From assembly GCF_025725665.1 (NCBI RefSeq), contig NZ_CP107009.1, positions 2,852,001-2,916,000 on the forward strand: a DNA stretch of 64,000 bases, given 5' to 3'. Each line of letters starts with the position of its first letter. Position 1 is the stretch's first letter. Of the stretch, positions 37,099 through 46,726 are shown one piece after another. The stretch is from Halomonas sp. LR3S48 (GTDB lineage Bacteria; Pseudomonadota; Gammaproteobacteria; Pseudomonadales; Halomonadaceae). The position numbers and the translations under genes are program-made. The notes below the pieces were generated by a model. That model saw only the letters and a program-made list of their open reading frames with translations, had not been told where the DNA came from and did not search any database.

Positions 37099-38447
37099 CA
37101 GGCCTCTTTCTCGATCATGGTGAGGTTGTCACGCAGGATGGGACCGTATTCGTACTTGCCCGGGCACACGTAGGTGCACAGTGCCAGGTCCTCTTCATCC
37201 AGCTCCAGACACCCAAGCTGCATGCCCGCCTCGATGTCTCCGACGATCAGCGTGCGCAGCAGTTGGGTCGGCAGAATGTCCAACGGCATCACTTCCTCGT
37301 AGACACCTACCGGCACCATGGCCCGCTCGGAACCGTTGGTAGAGGTGTTGGGCGCATAATTGGTGAGCCCCTTGAACTTCGACAGGTAGATCCCCAGCAC
37401 GGAGTGCCGGTTGCTACCCGGCGACAACCAGCCCAGGAAAGCGCGTTTGTTGCCCTCTTCGAGCAGAGTGAGCTGGTTGTGGAAGCGGCCCAGGTAGCGC
37501 AGGCTGCCTTCCGCGGTGAAGCCGGAGAACACAGAGCCGGAAATCACACGCGTATCTTCGGGTTGGAGGATTTCTCCCGCCAACAGTTCCTCGGTGCTGG
37601 CGCCGATCCGCGTGCGCAGCAGGCGTGGCTTCTCGGCCCGCGGCCCACCCACGGCGACGATCCGCGCCATGTCGAGCCGGCCCTCGGCGAACAGCTTGCC
37701 GAAAGCGATCACGTCCTGGTAACCGATATGCCAGACACGCTTGTGCAAGGCGACCGGCGACAGGAAGTGGATATGCGTACCGACCAGGCCGGCCGGATGC
37801 GGGCCGCCGAAGGTCTCGACCTGGACACCCGCCACGTCGCCACCAGGAATCCGCGCGTCGGGCGCAGTACACAGGAAGACCTTGCCCTGGGTTAGATTAG
37901 ACAGAACCTTGAGCCCATCTTCGAAGGCTTCGGCCTGCTCGGCGATGATGTCGGCAGGATTCGCGCAAAGTGGGTGCGTGTCGATGGCCGTGACGAAGAT
38001 GTCAGCCGGCTCGCTGTCGATGGCCGGGCTGCGTGAGAAGGGGCGCGTGCGCAGCGCCGTCCACAGCCCCGACTCGACCAGTTGATCGACGACGACCTGG
38101 CGTTCGAGGGACCCGAGCTTATCGCGTCCATGGGCCGTGAACTCGACCGCGTCCTCGTTCTCGTCGACCTGGATCACGACCGAGAGCAGCTTGCGCTTCT
38201 CGCCACGGTTGATGGCGACGACTTCGCCGGCAGCCGGCGCCGTGAAGCGCACGCCGGGGTTCTTCTTGTCGGTGAAGAGGAGTTGGCCCAGTTTCACCTT
38301 GTCCCCTTCCCGGACCTCCATGGTCGGCTTCATGCCGACGTAATCGGTGCCCAGGACAGCCACGTGACGCACGGGCCGCGCATCCTCGATGCGCGGCTCG
38401 GGCGTCCCCATGATGGGGAGATCCAGGCCTTTCTTGACTTCGATCAT
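37098..38447 (-). CDS. nqrA: Na+-NQR subunit A
   Basis: The 449-residue peripheral subunit begins [18 protein letters not shown], the usual NqrA start. It has [26 protein letters not shown] (a biotinyl/barrel-sandwich-like segment) and the C-terminal [27 protein letters not shown] block. NqrA contributes to ubiquinone binding. It is the first gene of the operon, preceded by a leader of about 125 bases with a perfect TATAAT further upstream. Confidence 0.97.
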   Translation of the reverse strand: MIEVKKGLDLPIMGTPEPRIEDARPVRHVAVLGTDYVGMKPTMEVREGDKVKLGQLLFTDKKNPGVRFTAPAAGEVVAINRGEKRKLLSVVIQVDENEDAVEFTAHGRDKLGSLERQVVVDQLVESGLWTALRTRPFSRSPAIDSEPADIFVTAIDTHPLCANPADIIAEQAEAFEDGLKVLSNLTQGKVFLCTAPDARIPGGDVAGVQVETFGGPHPAGLVGTHIHFLSPVALHKRVWHIGYQDVIAFGKLFAEGRLDMARIVAVGGPRAEKPRLLRTRIGASTEELLAGEILQPEDTRVISGSVFSGFTAEGSLRYLGRFHNQLTLLEEGNKRAFLGWLSPGSNRHSVLGIYLSKFKGLTNYAPNTSTNGSERAMVPVGVYEEVMPLDILPTQLLRTLIVGDIEAGMQLGCLELDEEDLALCTYVCPGKYEYGPILRDNLTMIEKEA

Positions 38448-38489
38448 AGTCTCGCCCAGTTGATGGATCGGAAATGCGAAGGAAAGGGG

Positions 38490-38505
38490 TTCGAATGGAT
38501 TCGAA
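38490..38505. repeat. TTCGAA inverted/direct repeat in nqr leader
   Basis: TTCGAA-TGGA-TTCGAA, two identical palindromic hexamers four bases apart, lies between the nqr -10 box and the nqrA start. It could be a regulator site or an RNA hairpin in the leader. No regulator is known for it. Confidence 0.35.
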
Positions 38506-38575
38506 TTCTTGTTGGGTCAGTACGTTACCAGTCAGGCCCGAAGGCGCTTCGGACCACCCCGAAAAAATCCACAGT

Positions 38576-38581
38576 ATTATA
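38576..38581 (-). promoter_or_regulatory. Putative -10 box of the nqr operon
   Basis: A perfect TATAAT on the minus strand lies about 129 bases before the nqrA ATG. The -35 region at 17-base spacing (TGGTCT) is poor, so the promoter may need an activator or an extended contact. Confidence 0.5.
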
Positions 38582-38772
38582 AAGACAAGCGCGACCAAAG
38601 ACCACACGGCCTAAGGTCGCAAAAGGGGGTATAAAACCGCTCTACGCTTGGCTTCGATAGAGTTCAACAGGCGTTGAAAGGCGCTTGTATCAAGGGCTAG
38701 GCAGGCCCTGACGGAGCGGGCCGACAGCATGCATGCGTCGTTCGGAATGGCATGAAGATGACCTGGATCAGC

Positions 38773-38799
38773 CATTCCCGACCCCACGGGTCGGGAATG
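38773..38799 (-). terminator. Strong hairpin after gap
   Basis: CATTCCCGACCC (38,773-38,784) and GGGTCGGGAATG (38,788-38,799) form a perfect 12-base stem with a 3-base loop, 16 bases beyond the gap stop. There is no good T run, so it may terminate weakly or protect the 3' end. Confidence 0.6.
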
Positions 38800-38814
38800 A
38801 CCGGCAGCACGAGG

Positions 38815-40278
38815 TCAGGCGTGAGCGCGGGGCAACTTCAGGAAATGCACGTTGGAGATATGCTGCAGGATGCGCACCACCTGGCAGCTGTAGCCGAACT
38901 CGTTGTCGTACCACACGTAGAGCACCGCTTGCTTGCCACTGGCGATGGTCGCCTTGGCATCGACAATTCCGGCATGGCGGTTGCCGACGAAGTCGGACGA
39001 CACCACCTCGGGCGAATCGACGTAATCGATCTGCTTCTGGTAGGAGGAGTCGATCGACATGCGACGCAGGTAGTCGTTGAGCGCCTCGGCGTCGGTCTCG
39101 CGCCCCAGGGTCAGGTTGAGGATCGCCATGGAGACATTGGGGATCGGCACGCGGATGGCGTTGCCGGTCAGCTTGCCGGAGAGTTCCGGCAACGCCTTGG
39201 CCACCGCCTTGGCGGCACCGGTCTCGGTCAGCACCATGTTGAGCGGCGCACTGCGCCCGCGGCGATCGCCCTTGTGGTAGTTGTCGATCAGGTTCTGGTC
39301 GTTGGTGTAGGCGTGCACCGTCTCGACGTGGCCACACTCGATGCCATACTCGTCGTTGAGCACCTTGAGCACCGGCACGATGGCGTTGGTCGTACATGAG
39401 GCTGCCGACAGGATATTGTCGTCCGCCGCGATGTCGCCGTGGTTGATACCGAAGACGATGTTCTTGATGTCACCCTTGCCCGGCGCGGTCAGCAGCGCCT
39501 TCGAGACACCCTTGCATTCCAGGTGCTGGCCCAGGCCTGCCTCATCGCGCCAGATGCCGGTATTGTCGACCACCACGGCATTGTCGATGTCGTAGGCGGT
39601 GTAGTCGATGTCGCTGGGCTTGTCGGCGTAGATGACCTGGATGACATTGCCGTTGGCGGTAATGGTGCGCGCCTCGGTATCGACGCTGATGGTGCCATCG
39701 AACGGGCCATGGACCGAATCGCGACGCAGCAGGCTGGCCCGCTTCTCCAGGTCCTTGGCGATATCGCCCCGGCCACGCACGACAATGGCGCGCAGGCGCA
39801 ACAGGTTGCCGCCGCCGGCCTTCTCCACCAGCACCCGCGCCAGCAGGCGGCCGATGCGACCGAAGCCGTAGAGCACCACGTCCTTGGACTGACCGTTGCT
39901 GCCGCTTGGGTCGTGAGTGTCGACGATCTCGGCGAGTTCTTCACGCAAGAAGGCCTTGGCATCGCCGCCGCCGCGCTTCTTGAAGGCCACGCCCAGCTTG
40001 CCTACGTCGACATGAGCCGGTCCCAGATTGAGCTCGGTCATGGCCTGGACCAGGGGCAGGGTATCCTGCACCGAGAGTTCGGTGCCTTCAACCTTCCTGA
40101 CGAAACGGTGGTCCTTCAGGATCCGGATCACCGAGCGGTTGAACAGCGAGCGCCCATAAAGGGTGGTGACCACGTTGTTGTGACGATAAAGGCTGCCGAT
40201 CAGCGGGATCATCTGTTCGGCCAGCGCCTGATTGTCGTGCCATTCCTGGAAGACGGTCTCGAGGGGTTGCTGACTCAC
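38815..40278 (-). CDS. gap: Glyceraldehyde-3-phosphate dehydrogenase, long N-terminal form
   Basis: The 487-residue product has an extra N-terminal region of about 130 residues (EWHDNQALAEQMIPLIGSLYRHNNV) before the NAD-binding VVLYGFGRIGRLLARVL. It also has ASLLRRDSVHGPF, the catalytic Cys in SAASCTTNAIVPVL, TVHAYTNDQNLIDN, and the C-terminal WYDNEFGYSCQVVRI. This long form is known from Pseudomonas and Halomonas and is usually linked to gluconeogenic flux, which I take from family knowledge. The GTG start at 40,278 has AGAGG upstream and fits the family's N-terminus; in-frame ATGs further upstream lack a site. It is divergent from mfd. Confidence 0.9.
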   Translation of the reverse strand: MSQQPLETVFQEWHDNQALAEQMIPLIGSLYRHNNVVTTLYGRSLFNRSVIRILKDHRFVRKVEGTELSVQDTLPLVQAMTELNLGPAHVDVGKLGVAFKKRGGGDAKAFLREELAEIVDTHDPSGSNGQSKDVVLYGFGRIGRLLARVLVEKAGGGNLLRLRAIVVRGRGDIAKDLEKRASLLRRDSVHGPFDGTISVDTEARTITANGNVIQVIYADKPSDIDYTAYDIDNAVVVDNTGIWRDEAGLGQHLECKGVSKALLTAPGKGDIKNIVFGINHGDIAADDNILSAASCTTNAIVPVLKVLNDEYGIECGHVETVHAYTNDQNLIDNYHKGDRRGRSAPLNMVLTETGAAKAVAKALPELSGKLTGNAIRVPIPNVSMAILNLTLGRETDAEALNDYLRRMSIDSSYQKQIDYVDSPEVVSSDFVGNRHAGIVDAKATIASGKQAVLYVWYDNEFGYSCQVVRILQHISNVHFLKLPRAHA

Positions 40279-40512
40279 GTGAAGCCTCTCTGGGTATCGT
40301 AAATTCGCCGTCATTATCCCGTTCGCGCTTCGCTGGGGCAATCGCAGGATAGTCGCAGGCGCTGTAGGGGGATTACAGAAATCGCAGTTTGACTACAAGC
40401 ATTGCGTCGGGCTGGTATGATCCCTCACCTACCCCGACGTCTCTATCACAGGCCTGTGCGAACGGCCTTGACGGCAGCACACACGACGACCGACGAAACG
40501 CCCGACGACACC

Positions 40513-43500
40513 ATGCCCAAATTCTCGCCGCTCGAACCGCCCCGCCCAACGGGGATTCGCGACACCCTCTACTGGCAGACACCGCCGGGCAGTTCGGCTG
40601 CCCTGGCGCTGGCTCACCTGGCCGACGACGCTCCGCTGCTGGTCATCACACCAGACACCGCCAACGCACAGCGGCTGGAAAGCGACCTGCGCTTCTTCGC
40701 CAGCGTACCGGTACTGCCCTTCCCCGACTGGGAAACGCTACCCTACGACAGCTTCTCGCCGCACCAGGACATCGTCTCGGAACGACTGCGCACCCTGCGC
40801 CGGCTCCAGGACGGAGAGCACGGCATCGTGCTGGTGTCGATCAATACCCTGATGCAGCGGCTGCCACCGGTGGACTACATCTCGGGGCGCGTGCTCACGC
40901 TTGAAGTGGGCATGCGGCTGGATCGCGAAGGCTTTCGCGAGAGCCTGTCACGTGCCGGTTACCGCGCCGTCGAGACGGTCTACGAGCCCGGCGAGTACGC
41001 CCTGCGCGGCGCACTGATCGACCTCTATCCGATGGGCAGCGACAGTCCGCTGCGCATCGACCTGTTCGACGACGAGATCGATACCCTGCGGCGCTTCGAC
41101 CCCGACACCCAGCGCAGCGAGGACAAGGTCGAGCGGGTGGAGCTGCTACCGGCACACGAATATTCGCTGTCGCGCTCGGCCATCGCCTGCTTCCGTGAAG
41201 GCTTCGAGACCCTGTTCGACGTCGACCCGCGCCAATGCCCGTTGTATGTCGATGCCCTCAAGGGCATTCCCTCACCCGGGCTGGAGCAGTACCTCCCGCT
41301 GTTCTTCGAAAAGACGGCGACACTGTTCGAGCACTTGGCCGAAGGCACCCGTGTGGCGCTACTGCCCGGCGCCTACGTAGCCGCCGAGCACCACTGGGAA
41401 GCCACCGAGAGCCGCTACGAGAACCTCGGCGTCGATCCTACCCGGCCGCTCCTGCCGCCGCACCGCGCCTTCGTTCCAGTCGCCGAGGTGTTCGCCGCCA
41501 TCAAGCGCCACCCCCGAGTGGAGTTGACCAGCGACGCGGCGCATCCGCATGCCCACGTGGCCGCCGCCCAACCCCTGCCAGAAGTGGCGATCAATGCCCG
41601 TGCCAAGCAGCCGTTGGCAGCGCTGGGGAAATTCCTCGATGAGCACCGCGACACTCGCGTGCTGTTCGTCGCCGAGTCTCGCGGCCGCCGCGAAGCGCTG
41701 GAGGAGATGCTGGCCCCGTTGCACCTCGAGCTTCCCCATCTGGAAGGATTCGACGCCTTTCGGCAGGGCGAGCTGCGAATGGCTCTCACCGAGGGGGAGG
41801 TCAGCGCCGGGCTATGGCTCGAGCAACCCGGCCTGGCCGTAATCAGCGAGTCGGAGCTGTTCGGCGACGTGGTGCGCCAGAGCCGGCGCCGCGAAAAGGC
41901 CACCGACATGAGCGAGCTGGCCATTCGCCACCTTGCCGAGTTGCGCCCTGGCGCCCCTGTGGTACATCAGACCCATGGCGTTGGACGCTATCGCGGCCTG
42001 GAACGGCTGGAGGCCGGCGGCCAGGCGGCGGAGTTCGTCGCCCTGGAGTATGCCGACGGCGCCAAGCTCTACGTACCGGTCGACAACCTGCACCTGATCT
42101 CCCGTTACGCCGGTGTCGATGACGAACTCGCCCCGCTGCATCGGCTCGGCTCCGAGCAATGGGACAAGGCACGGCGCAAGGCAGCGGAAAAGATCCGCGA
42201 CACCGCCGCCGAATTGCTCGACGTCTACGCCCGCCGCGAGGCCAGGGAAGGCTTTGCCTGCGCACCGCCCGACGAGGAGTACGCTCGCTTCGCCGCCAGC
42301 TTCCCGTTCGAGGAGACTCCCGACCAGCGCGCCGCCATCAATGCGGTGATCGGTGACATGACCGCGCCTAGGCCCATGGATCGCGTGGTCTGCGGCGATG
42401 TCGGCTTCGGCAAGACCGAGGTCGCCATGCGCGCGGCATTCCTGGCCGTGCACTCGGGGCGACAAGTGGTGGTCCTGGTGCCCACCACCCTGCTCGCGCG
42501 CCAGCATTACGAGAATTTTCGCGACCGCTTCGCCGATACTGCAGTACAGATCGAGTTGATTTCACGCTTTACCGCCGGCAAGGGCCAGGCGGCCTCGCTC
42601 AAGCGCATCGAAAACGGCCAGGCCGACATCGTCATCGGCACCCACAAGCTGCTGTCGAAGTCGATGAAGCTGCCCAACATGGGGCTGCTCATCATCGACG
42701 AGGAGCACCGTTTCGGCGTCTCCCAGAAAGAACGCCTCAAGGAGCTACGCGCAGAGGTCGACATCCTCACCCTCACCGCCACGCCGATCCCGCGCACGCT
42801 CAACATGGCCATGAGCGGCATTCGCGACCTGTCGATCATCGCCACGCCACCGGCTCGCCGCCTGTCGGTGAAAACCTTCGTGCAGCAGCGCGACGAATCG
42901 ATCATCAAGGAGGCGATCCTGCGCGAGATCCTGCGCGGCGGCCAGGTCTACTACCTGCACAACGAGGTCAGGACCATCGAGACCGCTGCCGACACGATCC
43001 GCACCTTGGTGCCGGACGCACGGGTGGCGGTGGCCCATGGACAACTGCCCGAGCGCGCCCTGGAGCGGGTCATGTCCGACTTCTACCACAAGCGCTACAA
43101 CGTGCTGGTGTGCTCTACCATCATCGAAACCGGCATCGACGTTCCCAGTGCCAACACCATCGTCATCGAGCGTGCCGACAAGTTCGGCCTGGCCCAGCTG
43201 CATCAATTGCGCGGCCGAGTGGGCAGGAGCCACCACCAGGCCTATGCCTACCTGCTCGCTCCGCCGCCCCGGGTCATTACCAAGGATGCCGTCAAGCGCC
43301 TCGAAGCCATTGCCGGCGCCGAAGACCTCGGTGCCGGCTTCACCCTGGCCAGCCACGACATGGAGATTCGCGGTGCCGGCGAGCTGCTCGGCGAGGAGCA
43401 GAGCGGCCAGATGGAAGCCATCGGCTACACCCTCTACATGGAGATGCTGGACCGCGCAGTGGCCGCCATACGCGCCGGCAAGACCCCCAACATCGAATCC

Positions 43501-43962
43501 CCGCTCAGCGATGGCGTCGAGATCAGTCTCAATTTACCGGCACTGATCCCCGACGACTACCTGCCCGACGTTCAGCAGCGCCTGGTGATGTACAAGCGCA
43601 TCGCAAGCGCCACCGACGAAGCCGAACTCAAGGAGCTGCAGGTTGAGATGATCGACCGTTTCGGCCTGCTGCCGTCTGCGGTCAAGACCTTGATGCGCCA
43701 GACCCGACTGCGCCAGCGCGCCGAGCGTCTCGGCATCATGCGCCTGGAGGCCGGCGCCGCACGCGGTCGAGTCATTTTCGGTAGCCAGACTCGGGTCGAT
43801 CCGCTGACGCTGGTCAAAATGATCCAGACGGAACCGCAGCGTTATCGGCTCGATGGAGCCGATACCCTGCGCTTCGAAGCGGAAATGGAGAAGGAAGAGA
43901 ACCGCTTTCAAGCCGTGGAGCAGTTGCTCGATGCTCTCAATCTCAAGGCCCAGGCCGCCTGA
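40513..43962 (+). CDS. mfd: Transcription-repair coupling factor Mfd
   Basis: The 1,149-residue protein matches Mfd in length and order. A UvrB-homologous N-terminal module (FPDWETLPYDSFSPHQDIVSERL; GRVLTLEVG) is followed by the RNA-polymerase-interacting domain (HQTHGVGRYRGLERLE) and the helicase motor (Walker A GDVGFGKTEVA, LIIDEEHRFGVSQKERL, TATPIPRTL, TIIETGIDVPSANT, QLRGRVGRS). The C-terminal regulatory domain comes last. It removes stalled RNA polymerase and recruits UvrA for repair. The ATG at 40,513 gives the normal family length but has a weak ribosome site; a TTG frame runs 37 codons further upstream. It is divergent from gap. Confidence 0.96.
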   Translation: MPKFSPLEPPRPTGIRDTLYWQTPPGSSAALALAHLADDAPLLVITPDTANAQRLESDLRFFASVPVLPFPDWETLPYDSFSPHQDIVSERLRTLRRLQDGEHGIVLVSINTLMQRLPPVDYISGRVLTLEVGMRLDREGFRESLSRAGYRAVETVYEPGEYALRGALIDLYPMGSDSPLRIDLFDDEIDTLRRFDPDTQRSEDKVERVELLPAHEYSLSRSAIACFREGFETLFDVDPRQCPLYVDALKGIPSPGLEQYLPLFFEKTATLFEHLAEGTRVALLPGAYVAAEHHWEATESRYENLGVDPTRPLLPPHRAFVPVAEVFAAIKRHPRVELTSDAAHPHAHVAAAQPLPEVAINARAKQPLAALGKFLDEHRDTRVLFVAESRGRREALEEMLAPLHLELPHLEGFDAFRQGELRMALTEGEVSAGLWLEQPGLAVISESELFGDVVRQSRRREKATDMSELAIRHLAELRPGAPVVHQTHGVGRYRGLERLEAGGQAAEFVALEYADGAKLYVPVDNLHLISRYAGVDDELAPLHRLGSEQWDKARRKAAEKIRDTAAELLDVYARREAREGFACAPPDEEYARFAASFPFEETPDQRAAINAVIGDMTAPRPMDRVVCGDVGFGKTEVAMRAAFLAVHSGRQVVVLVPTTLLARQHYENFRDRFADTAVQIELISRFTAGKGQAASLKRIENGQADIVIGTHKLLSKSMKLPNMGLLIIDEEHRFGVSQKERLKELRAEVDILTLTATPIPRTLNMAMSGIRDLSIIATPPARRLSVKTFVQQRDESIIKEAILREILRGGQVYYLHNEVRTIETAADTIRTLVPDARVAVAHGQLPERALERVMSDFYHKRYNVLVCSTIIETGIDVPSANTIVIERADKFGLAQLHQLRGRVGRSHHQAYAYLLAPPPRVITKDAVKRLEAIAGAEDLGAGFTLASHDMEIRGAGELLGEEQSGQMEAIGYTLYMEMLDRAVAAIRAGKTPNIESPLSDGVEISLNLPALIPDDYLPDVQQRLVMYKRIASATDEAELKELQVEMIDRFGLLPSAVKTLMRQTRLRQRAERLGIMRLEAGAARGRVIFGSQTRVDPLTLVKMIQTEPQRYRLDGADTLRFEAEMEKEENRFQAVEQLLDALNLKAQAA

Positions 43963-44161
43963 GTGGAGCGGGACTGCCCCTTCGCGAGGCACGGAGGGGA
44001 CTCCCGCAAGACCCGGGAACGCTATACTATACACAAGTGTCTTATCGCAACTTTGACACGAACCCGGCGCCCCCGAACCGGAGGGCGCATGACCGTCGCC
44101 GAGTGAGCATGCATGTCGACATGCGTCCTTCAGGCGACCTTGAGACGAGATCCTGACGTAG

Positions 44162-45241
44162 ATGAAGAACCCGACACTGGCCAGGCGTATCGGTCTTGGC
44201 GCTGCCCTGTTCGGCCTTGCCGCCATACTGGCGACGACGACCCTTGCCGAGGAAGACGGCGCCGAAGCCGCCCAGGAGCTGCCCCGAGGCCACTTCCACC
44301 TGCCCGACGAGGGCAACCTGATCGGCGAGGCATACACCGTGACCGTCGAGGAAGGCGAGACCCTGCTCGACATCGGGCGCCGCCACAACGTGGGCTACGA
44401 GGGGATGCGCATGGCCAACCCCGACGTCAGCATCTGGGCGCCCGTCCCGGGTACCGAGGTGGTGATTCCCGCCCAGTACATCCTCCCGGACGCACCGCGG
44501 GAAGGTATCGTGGTCAACCTCTCCGAATTGCGCCTGTATTACTATTCGCGCCCCGGCATCGTCGAGACCTACCCCATCAGCATCGGCCGCGACGGCTTCG
44601 CGACCCCCGTGGGTGTGACCCGCACCACCGTCAAGGTGAAGGACCCCCACTGGTCACCCCCTCGCTCGATGCGTGAGGAAGCCGCCGCACGCGGCGAACC
44701 GGCTCCCGCCATCGTGCCCCCCGGACCTGACAACCCGTTGGGTCGTCATGCCATCCTGCTCGGCCTGCCCAGCTACCTGATTCATGGCACCAACAGGCCC
44801 GACGGCGTCGGCATGCGCGCCAGCCGTGGCTGTATCCGCATGTTCCCCGAGGACATCGAATCGCTCTACGAGCGTGTGCCGAGCGGCACCCAGGTCAATA
44901 TCATCGACCAGCCGTTCAAGGTTGCCTGGTCGACAGATGGCGTGCTCTTCGCGCAATCCTTCCCTCTCCTCGAGGAGAACCAGAGCACCTTCGAGCCGAT
45001 CCTCAACGCCATGGAAATCGTGGCCAATGCCTTCGGCGAAGAGCCGGCACCGATCGACTATGCCCAGTTGCGCCAGGTAGTGGAACAACCCAACGGTCGC
45101 CTGGTTTCGCTGCTGCGTGTCGCCGAGGAAGAGCCGGCGCCTGAGGCACAGGAGGAAGAACTCGATGGCGGTTTGTTCTCCGAACTGGAGGTCAGTCAGC
45201 GGACAGGACTGTTCTCGGAGCTGGAGGTCGGCCACCTCTAG
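44162..45241 (+). CDS. LysM/YkuD L,D-transpeptidase (ErfK/YbiS/YcfS type)
   Basis: The 359-residue exported protein has a signal peptide (ARRIGLGAALFGLAAILATTTLAEE), a LysM-like segment (YTVTVEEGETLLDIGRRHNVGYEGM, about residues 58-105) and a YkuD catalytic domain with His208 (LIHGTNRPDG) and Cys224 (SRGCIRM). Enzymes of this type attach the C-terminal lysine of Braun lipoprotein to peptidoglycan or make 3-3 crosslinks. An Lpp-like gene ends about 150 bases away on the other strand, supporting the first role. The extreme C-terminus carries a tandem GLFSELEV repeat (about 337-344 and 349-356) after a Glu-rich stretch, not known to me in the family. Confidence 0.9.
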   Translation: MKNPTLARRIGLGAALFGLAAILATTTLAEEDGAEAAQELPRGHFHLPDEGNLIGEAYTVTVEEGETLLDIGRRHNVGYEGMRMANPDVSIWAPVPGTEVVIPAQYILPDAPREGIVVNLSELRLYYYSRPGIVETYPISIGRDGFATPVGVTRTTVKVKDPHWSPPRSMREEAAARGEPAPAIVPPGPDNPLGRHAILLGLPSYLIHGTNRPDGVGMRASRGCIRMFPEDIESLYERVPSGTQVNIIDQPFKVAWSTDGVLFAQSFPLLEENQSTFEPILNAMEIVANAFGEEPAPIDYAQLRQVVEQPNGRLVSLLRVAEEEPAPEAQEEELDGGLFSELEVSQRTGLFSELEVGHL

Positions 45242-45315
45242 CTTTCAGCTTTTGCCACGGGGACCGGAGGTATCGCTCGCGACTCTCCCCGTTGTGGCGG
45301 CCATCGCCCGGCCTA

Positions 45316-45349
45316 ACGAGAAAACCCCGCCAAGGCGGGGTTTTCTCGT
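45316..45349. terminator. Bidirectional terminator between transpeptidase and lpp
   Basis: ACGAGAAAACCCCGC pairs with GCGGGGTTTTCTCGT around a tiny loop. A-rich and T-rich arms flank the GC core, so it can end transcripts from both the plus-strand transpeptidase and the minus-strand lpp. Confidence 0.9.
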
Positions 45350-45394
45350 TGCAGAACCGCCATCGCCCAAGAGCGATGCGGCGCTCCGGCAGAA

Positions 45395-45658
45395 TTACTT
45401 CTGCATGGAACGCTGGAACATACGGTTCATTTCTTCGCGGTTCTGCTCGGACATCTGCAGAGCCGCCTGGGCGTCACGCTGCGCCTGGTTGGCAGTGTTC
45501 TGAGCCTGAGTGGCGATGCTGCGAGCTTCTGCAGCGTCGGCCTGAGCGGCTTCAGCAGTCTGGCGAACTTCATCCAGAGCGGCGTTGCTGGCACAACCAG
45601 CCAGAATGGCCATAGAAGCAGCAGCGGCGGTCAGCTTCAGGGTGGTCTTCAGAGTCAT
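45395..45658 (-). CDS. lpp: Lpp-like major outer-membrane lipoprotein
   Basis: The 87-residue lipoprotein has a signal peptide with LAGC and the lipid Cys at residue 22. An all-helical Ala/Gln/Glu-rich coiled coil follows with heptad pattern (VRQTAEAAQADAAEARSIATQAQ), ending MFQRSMQK with a terminal Lys87. Like OprI and Braun lipoprotein, it should trimerise and tie the outer membrane to peptidoglycan through the terminal lysine. A good AAGGAGAA site precedes the ATG. The gene lies between two YkuD-domain genes, likely partners. Confidence 0.92.
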   Translation of the reverse strand: MTLKTTLKLTAAAASMAILAGCASNAALDEVRQTAEAAQADAAEARSIATQAQNTANQAQRDAQAALQMSEQNREEMNRMFQRSMQK

Positions 45659-45794
45659 GATGTTCTCCTTGAGTCTTCCTTGGTACTGCACAAGTTAGTA
45701 CAGCGGCGTTGATGTTGCCTGTGATCCAGGCTCCCCTGCTCAGTGCAGGATTCTTTTGCAGCGACTGCTGCCAAGCACAGGAGTCAAACGCTGT

Positions 45795-45821
45795 TTTATA
45801 ATACCAGACGGCGCTTGTCCA
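45795..45821 (-). promoter_or_regulatory. Putative lpp promoter
   Basis: On the minus strand TGGACA (45,816-45,821) and TATAAA (45,795-45,800) are 15 bases apart, in AT-richer DNA about 140 bases before lpp. Short spacing lowers confidence. A small hairpin, CCTGC-TCAGT-GCAGG, lies in the leader at about 45,736-45,750. Confidence 0.4.
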
Positions 45822-45852
45822 TAGCTCGAAACGTCCCTTGCGTATCTTGAGC

Positions 45853-46467
45853 CTAGCGGATGACGACGCGAGTGCCAATGCCGATTAGCTCAGAAAGCCT
45901 TTCGATCTGCTCATCGGTCACCGCCACGCACCCTTGGGTCCAGTGATAGCTCGCATGAACCTCCGGGTCCCCCCTACCGACACCATGGATACCGATGAAG
46001 CCCCCCAGCACGGTTCGCTGAGGCGGATAACCGTGTTGCCGATAGTAGGCGAAATAATCTGCGTAATCCTGCTCCGTGTAAAGTCCTGATTCCAACGCCA
46101 TGCGCGCATGGGAGGGCGTTGGATAGTCCAGACCGATGAAAATGTGCCAGTCGCTCTCCCAATTGAACCGATTGACTCGAAACTCACCCTTCGGTGTCTT
46201 GTTGTCACCCTGGGTCCGCATCACGCTTGCCCCCGAACGCCCCAGCGAGATGGGAGCAAAGCGTTCGAGAAGCAGATCGCCACGATAGAGGCTCAACGCG
46301 GATTCGCGATCATCGACGAGGATCCACACTTCGTCAGCGTGACGAGGCAGATGAGCGCGCGCCAGCATGGTTTCTATCAGGTTGGCCTGAGCTTCATGAC
46401 CCATCAACAGTGTGAAGGGCGCCAGCAGGGCAAGCTGGCCGAAGCGGCGGCGGGAAACGGGTCTCAT
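45853..46467 (-). CDS. YkuD-family L,D-transpeptidase-like protein
   Basis: The 204-residue exported protein starts MRPVSRRRFGQLALLAPFTLL, an SRRRFG twin-arginine-like signal peptide. The YkuD domain covers about residues 45-204 with His161 (FIGIHGVGRGDP) and the catalytic Cys180 (HWTQGCVAVTDEQI). It lacks a LysM domain and resembles the short ErfK/SrfK-like enzymes whose exact crosslink is often unknown. GAGGAG lies just before the chosen ATG; 54 more open codons upstream are not supported. It lies upstream of lpp on the same strand, with lpp starting 194 bases later. Confidence 0.85.
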   Translation of the reverse strand: MRPVSRRRFGQLALLAPFTLLMGHEAQANLIETMLARAHLPRHADEVWILVDDRESALSLYRGDLLLERFAPISLGRSGASVMRTQGDNKTPKGEFRVNRFNWESDWHIFIGLDYPTPSHARMALESGLYTEQDYADYFAYYRQHGYPPQRTVLGGFIGIHGVGRGDPEVHASYHWTQGCVAVTDEQIERLSELIGIGTRVVIR

Positions 46468-46726
46468 CGGCTCCTCACGGGCAGATCGGTACGCTACAGG
46501 CGCTTTATAACGTATCGCTTGACGACTGTCAGTTCGCTTAACGTAACCGAGCCTCGATCGCGCATGACGACCTTGCTCAGCCCAGCCCACGCAGCAAGCC
46601 ATCAACGCCGAGAAGTCGGACGCCAACAATTCCGTAGCCTTGCCGAACCGATGCTCGCCAACAATTTACTTGCGCACCATCTTTTTGCGAACCTCCAGGT
46701 TGCGACACTTGCATAAGCGCCCAGTC

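Larger units (their letters stand above)
38448..38814. other. Intergenic region between nqrA and gap
   Basis: The 367-base gap holds the nqr promoter and leader (left half), with a CCGAAG-CGC-CTTCGG hairpin (about 38,548-38,562) and the TTCGAA repeat. The right part carries the hairpin after gap. No ORF in it is credible. Confidence 0.6.

Noticed and set aside
40402..40512. 37-codon extension of mfd at its N-terminus
   Set aside because: It starts with TTG without a good ribosome site, and the shorter form has the normal Mfd length and N-terminus.
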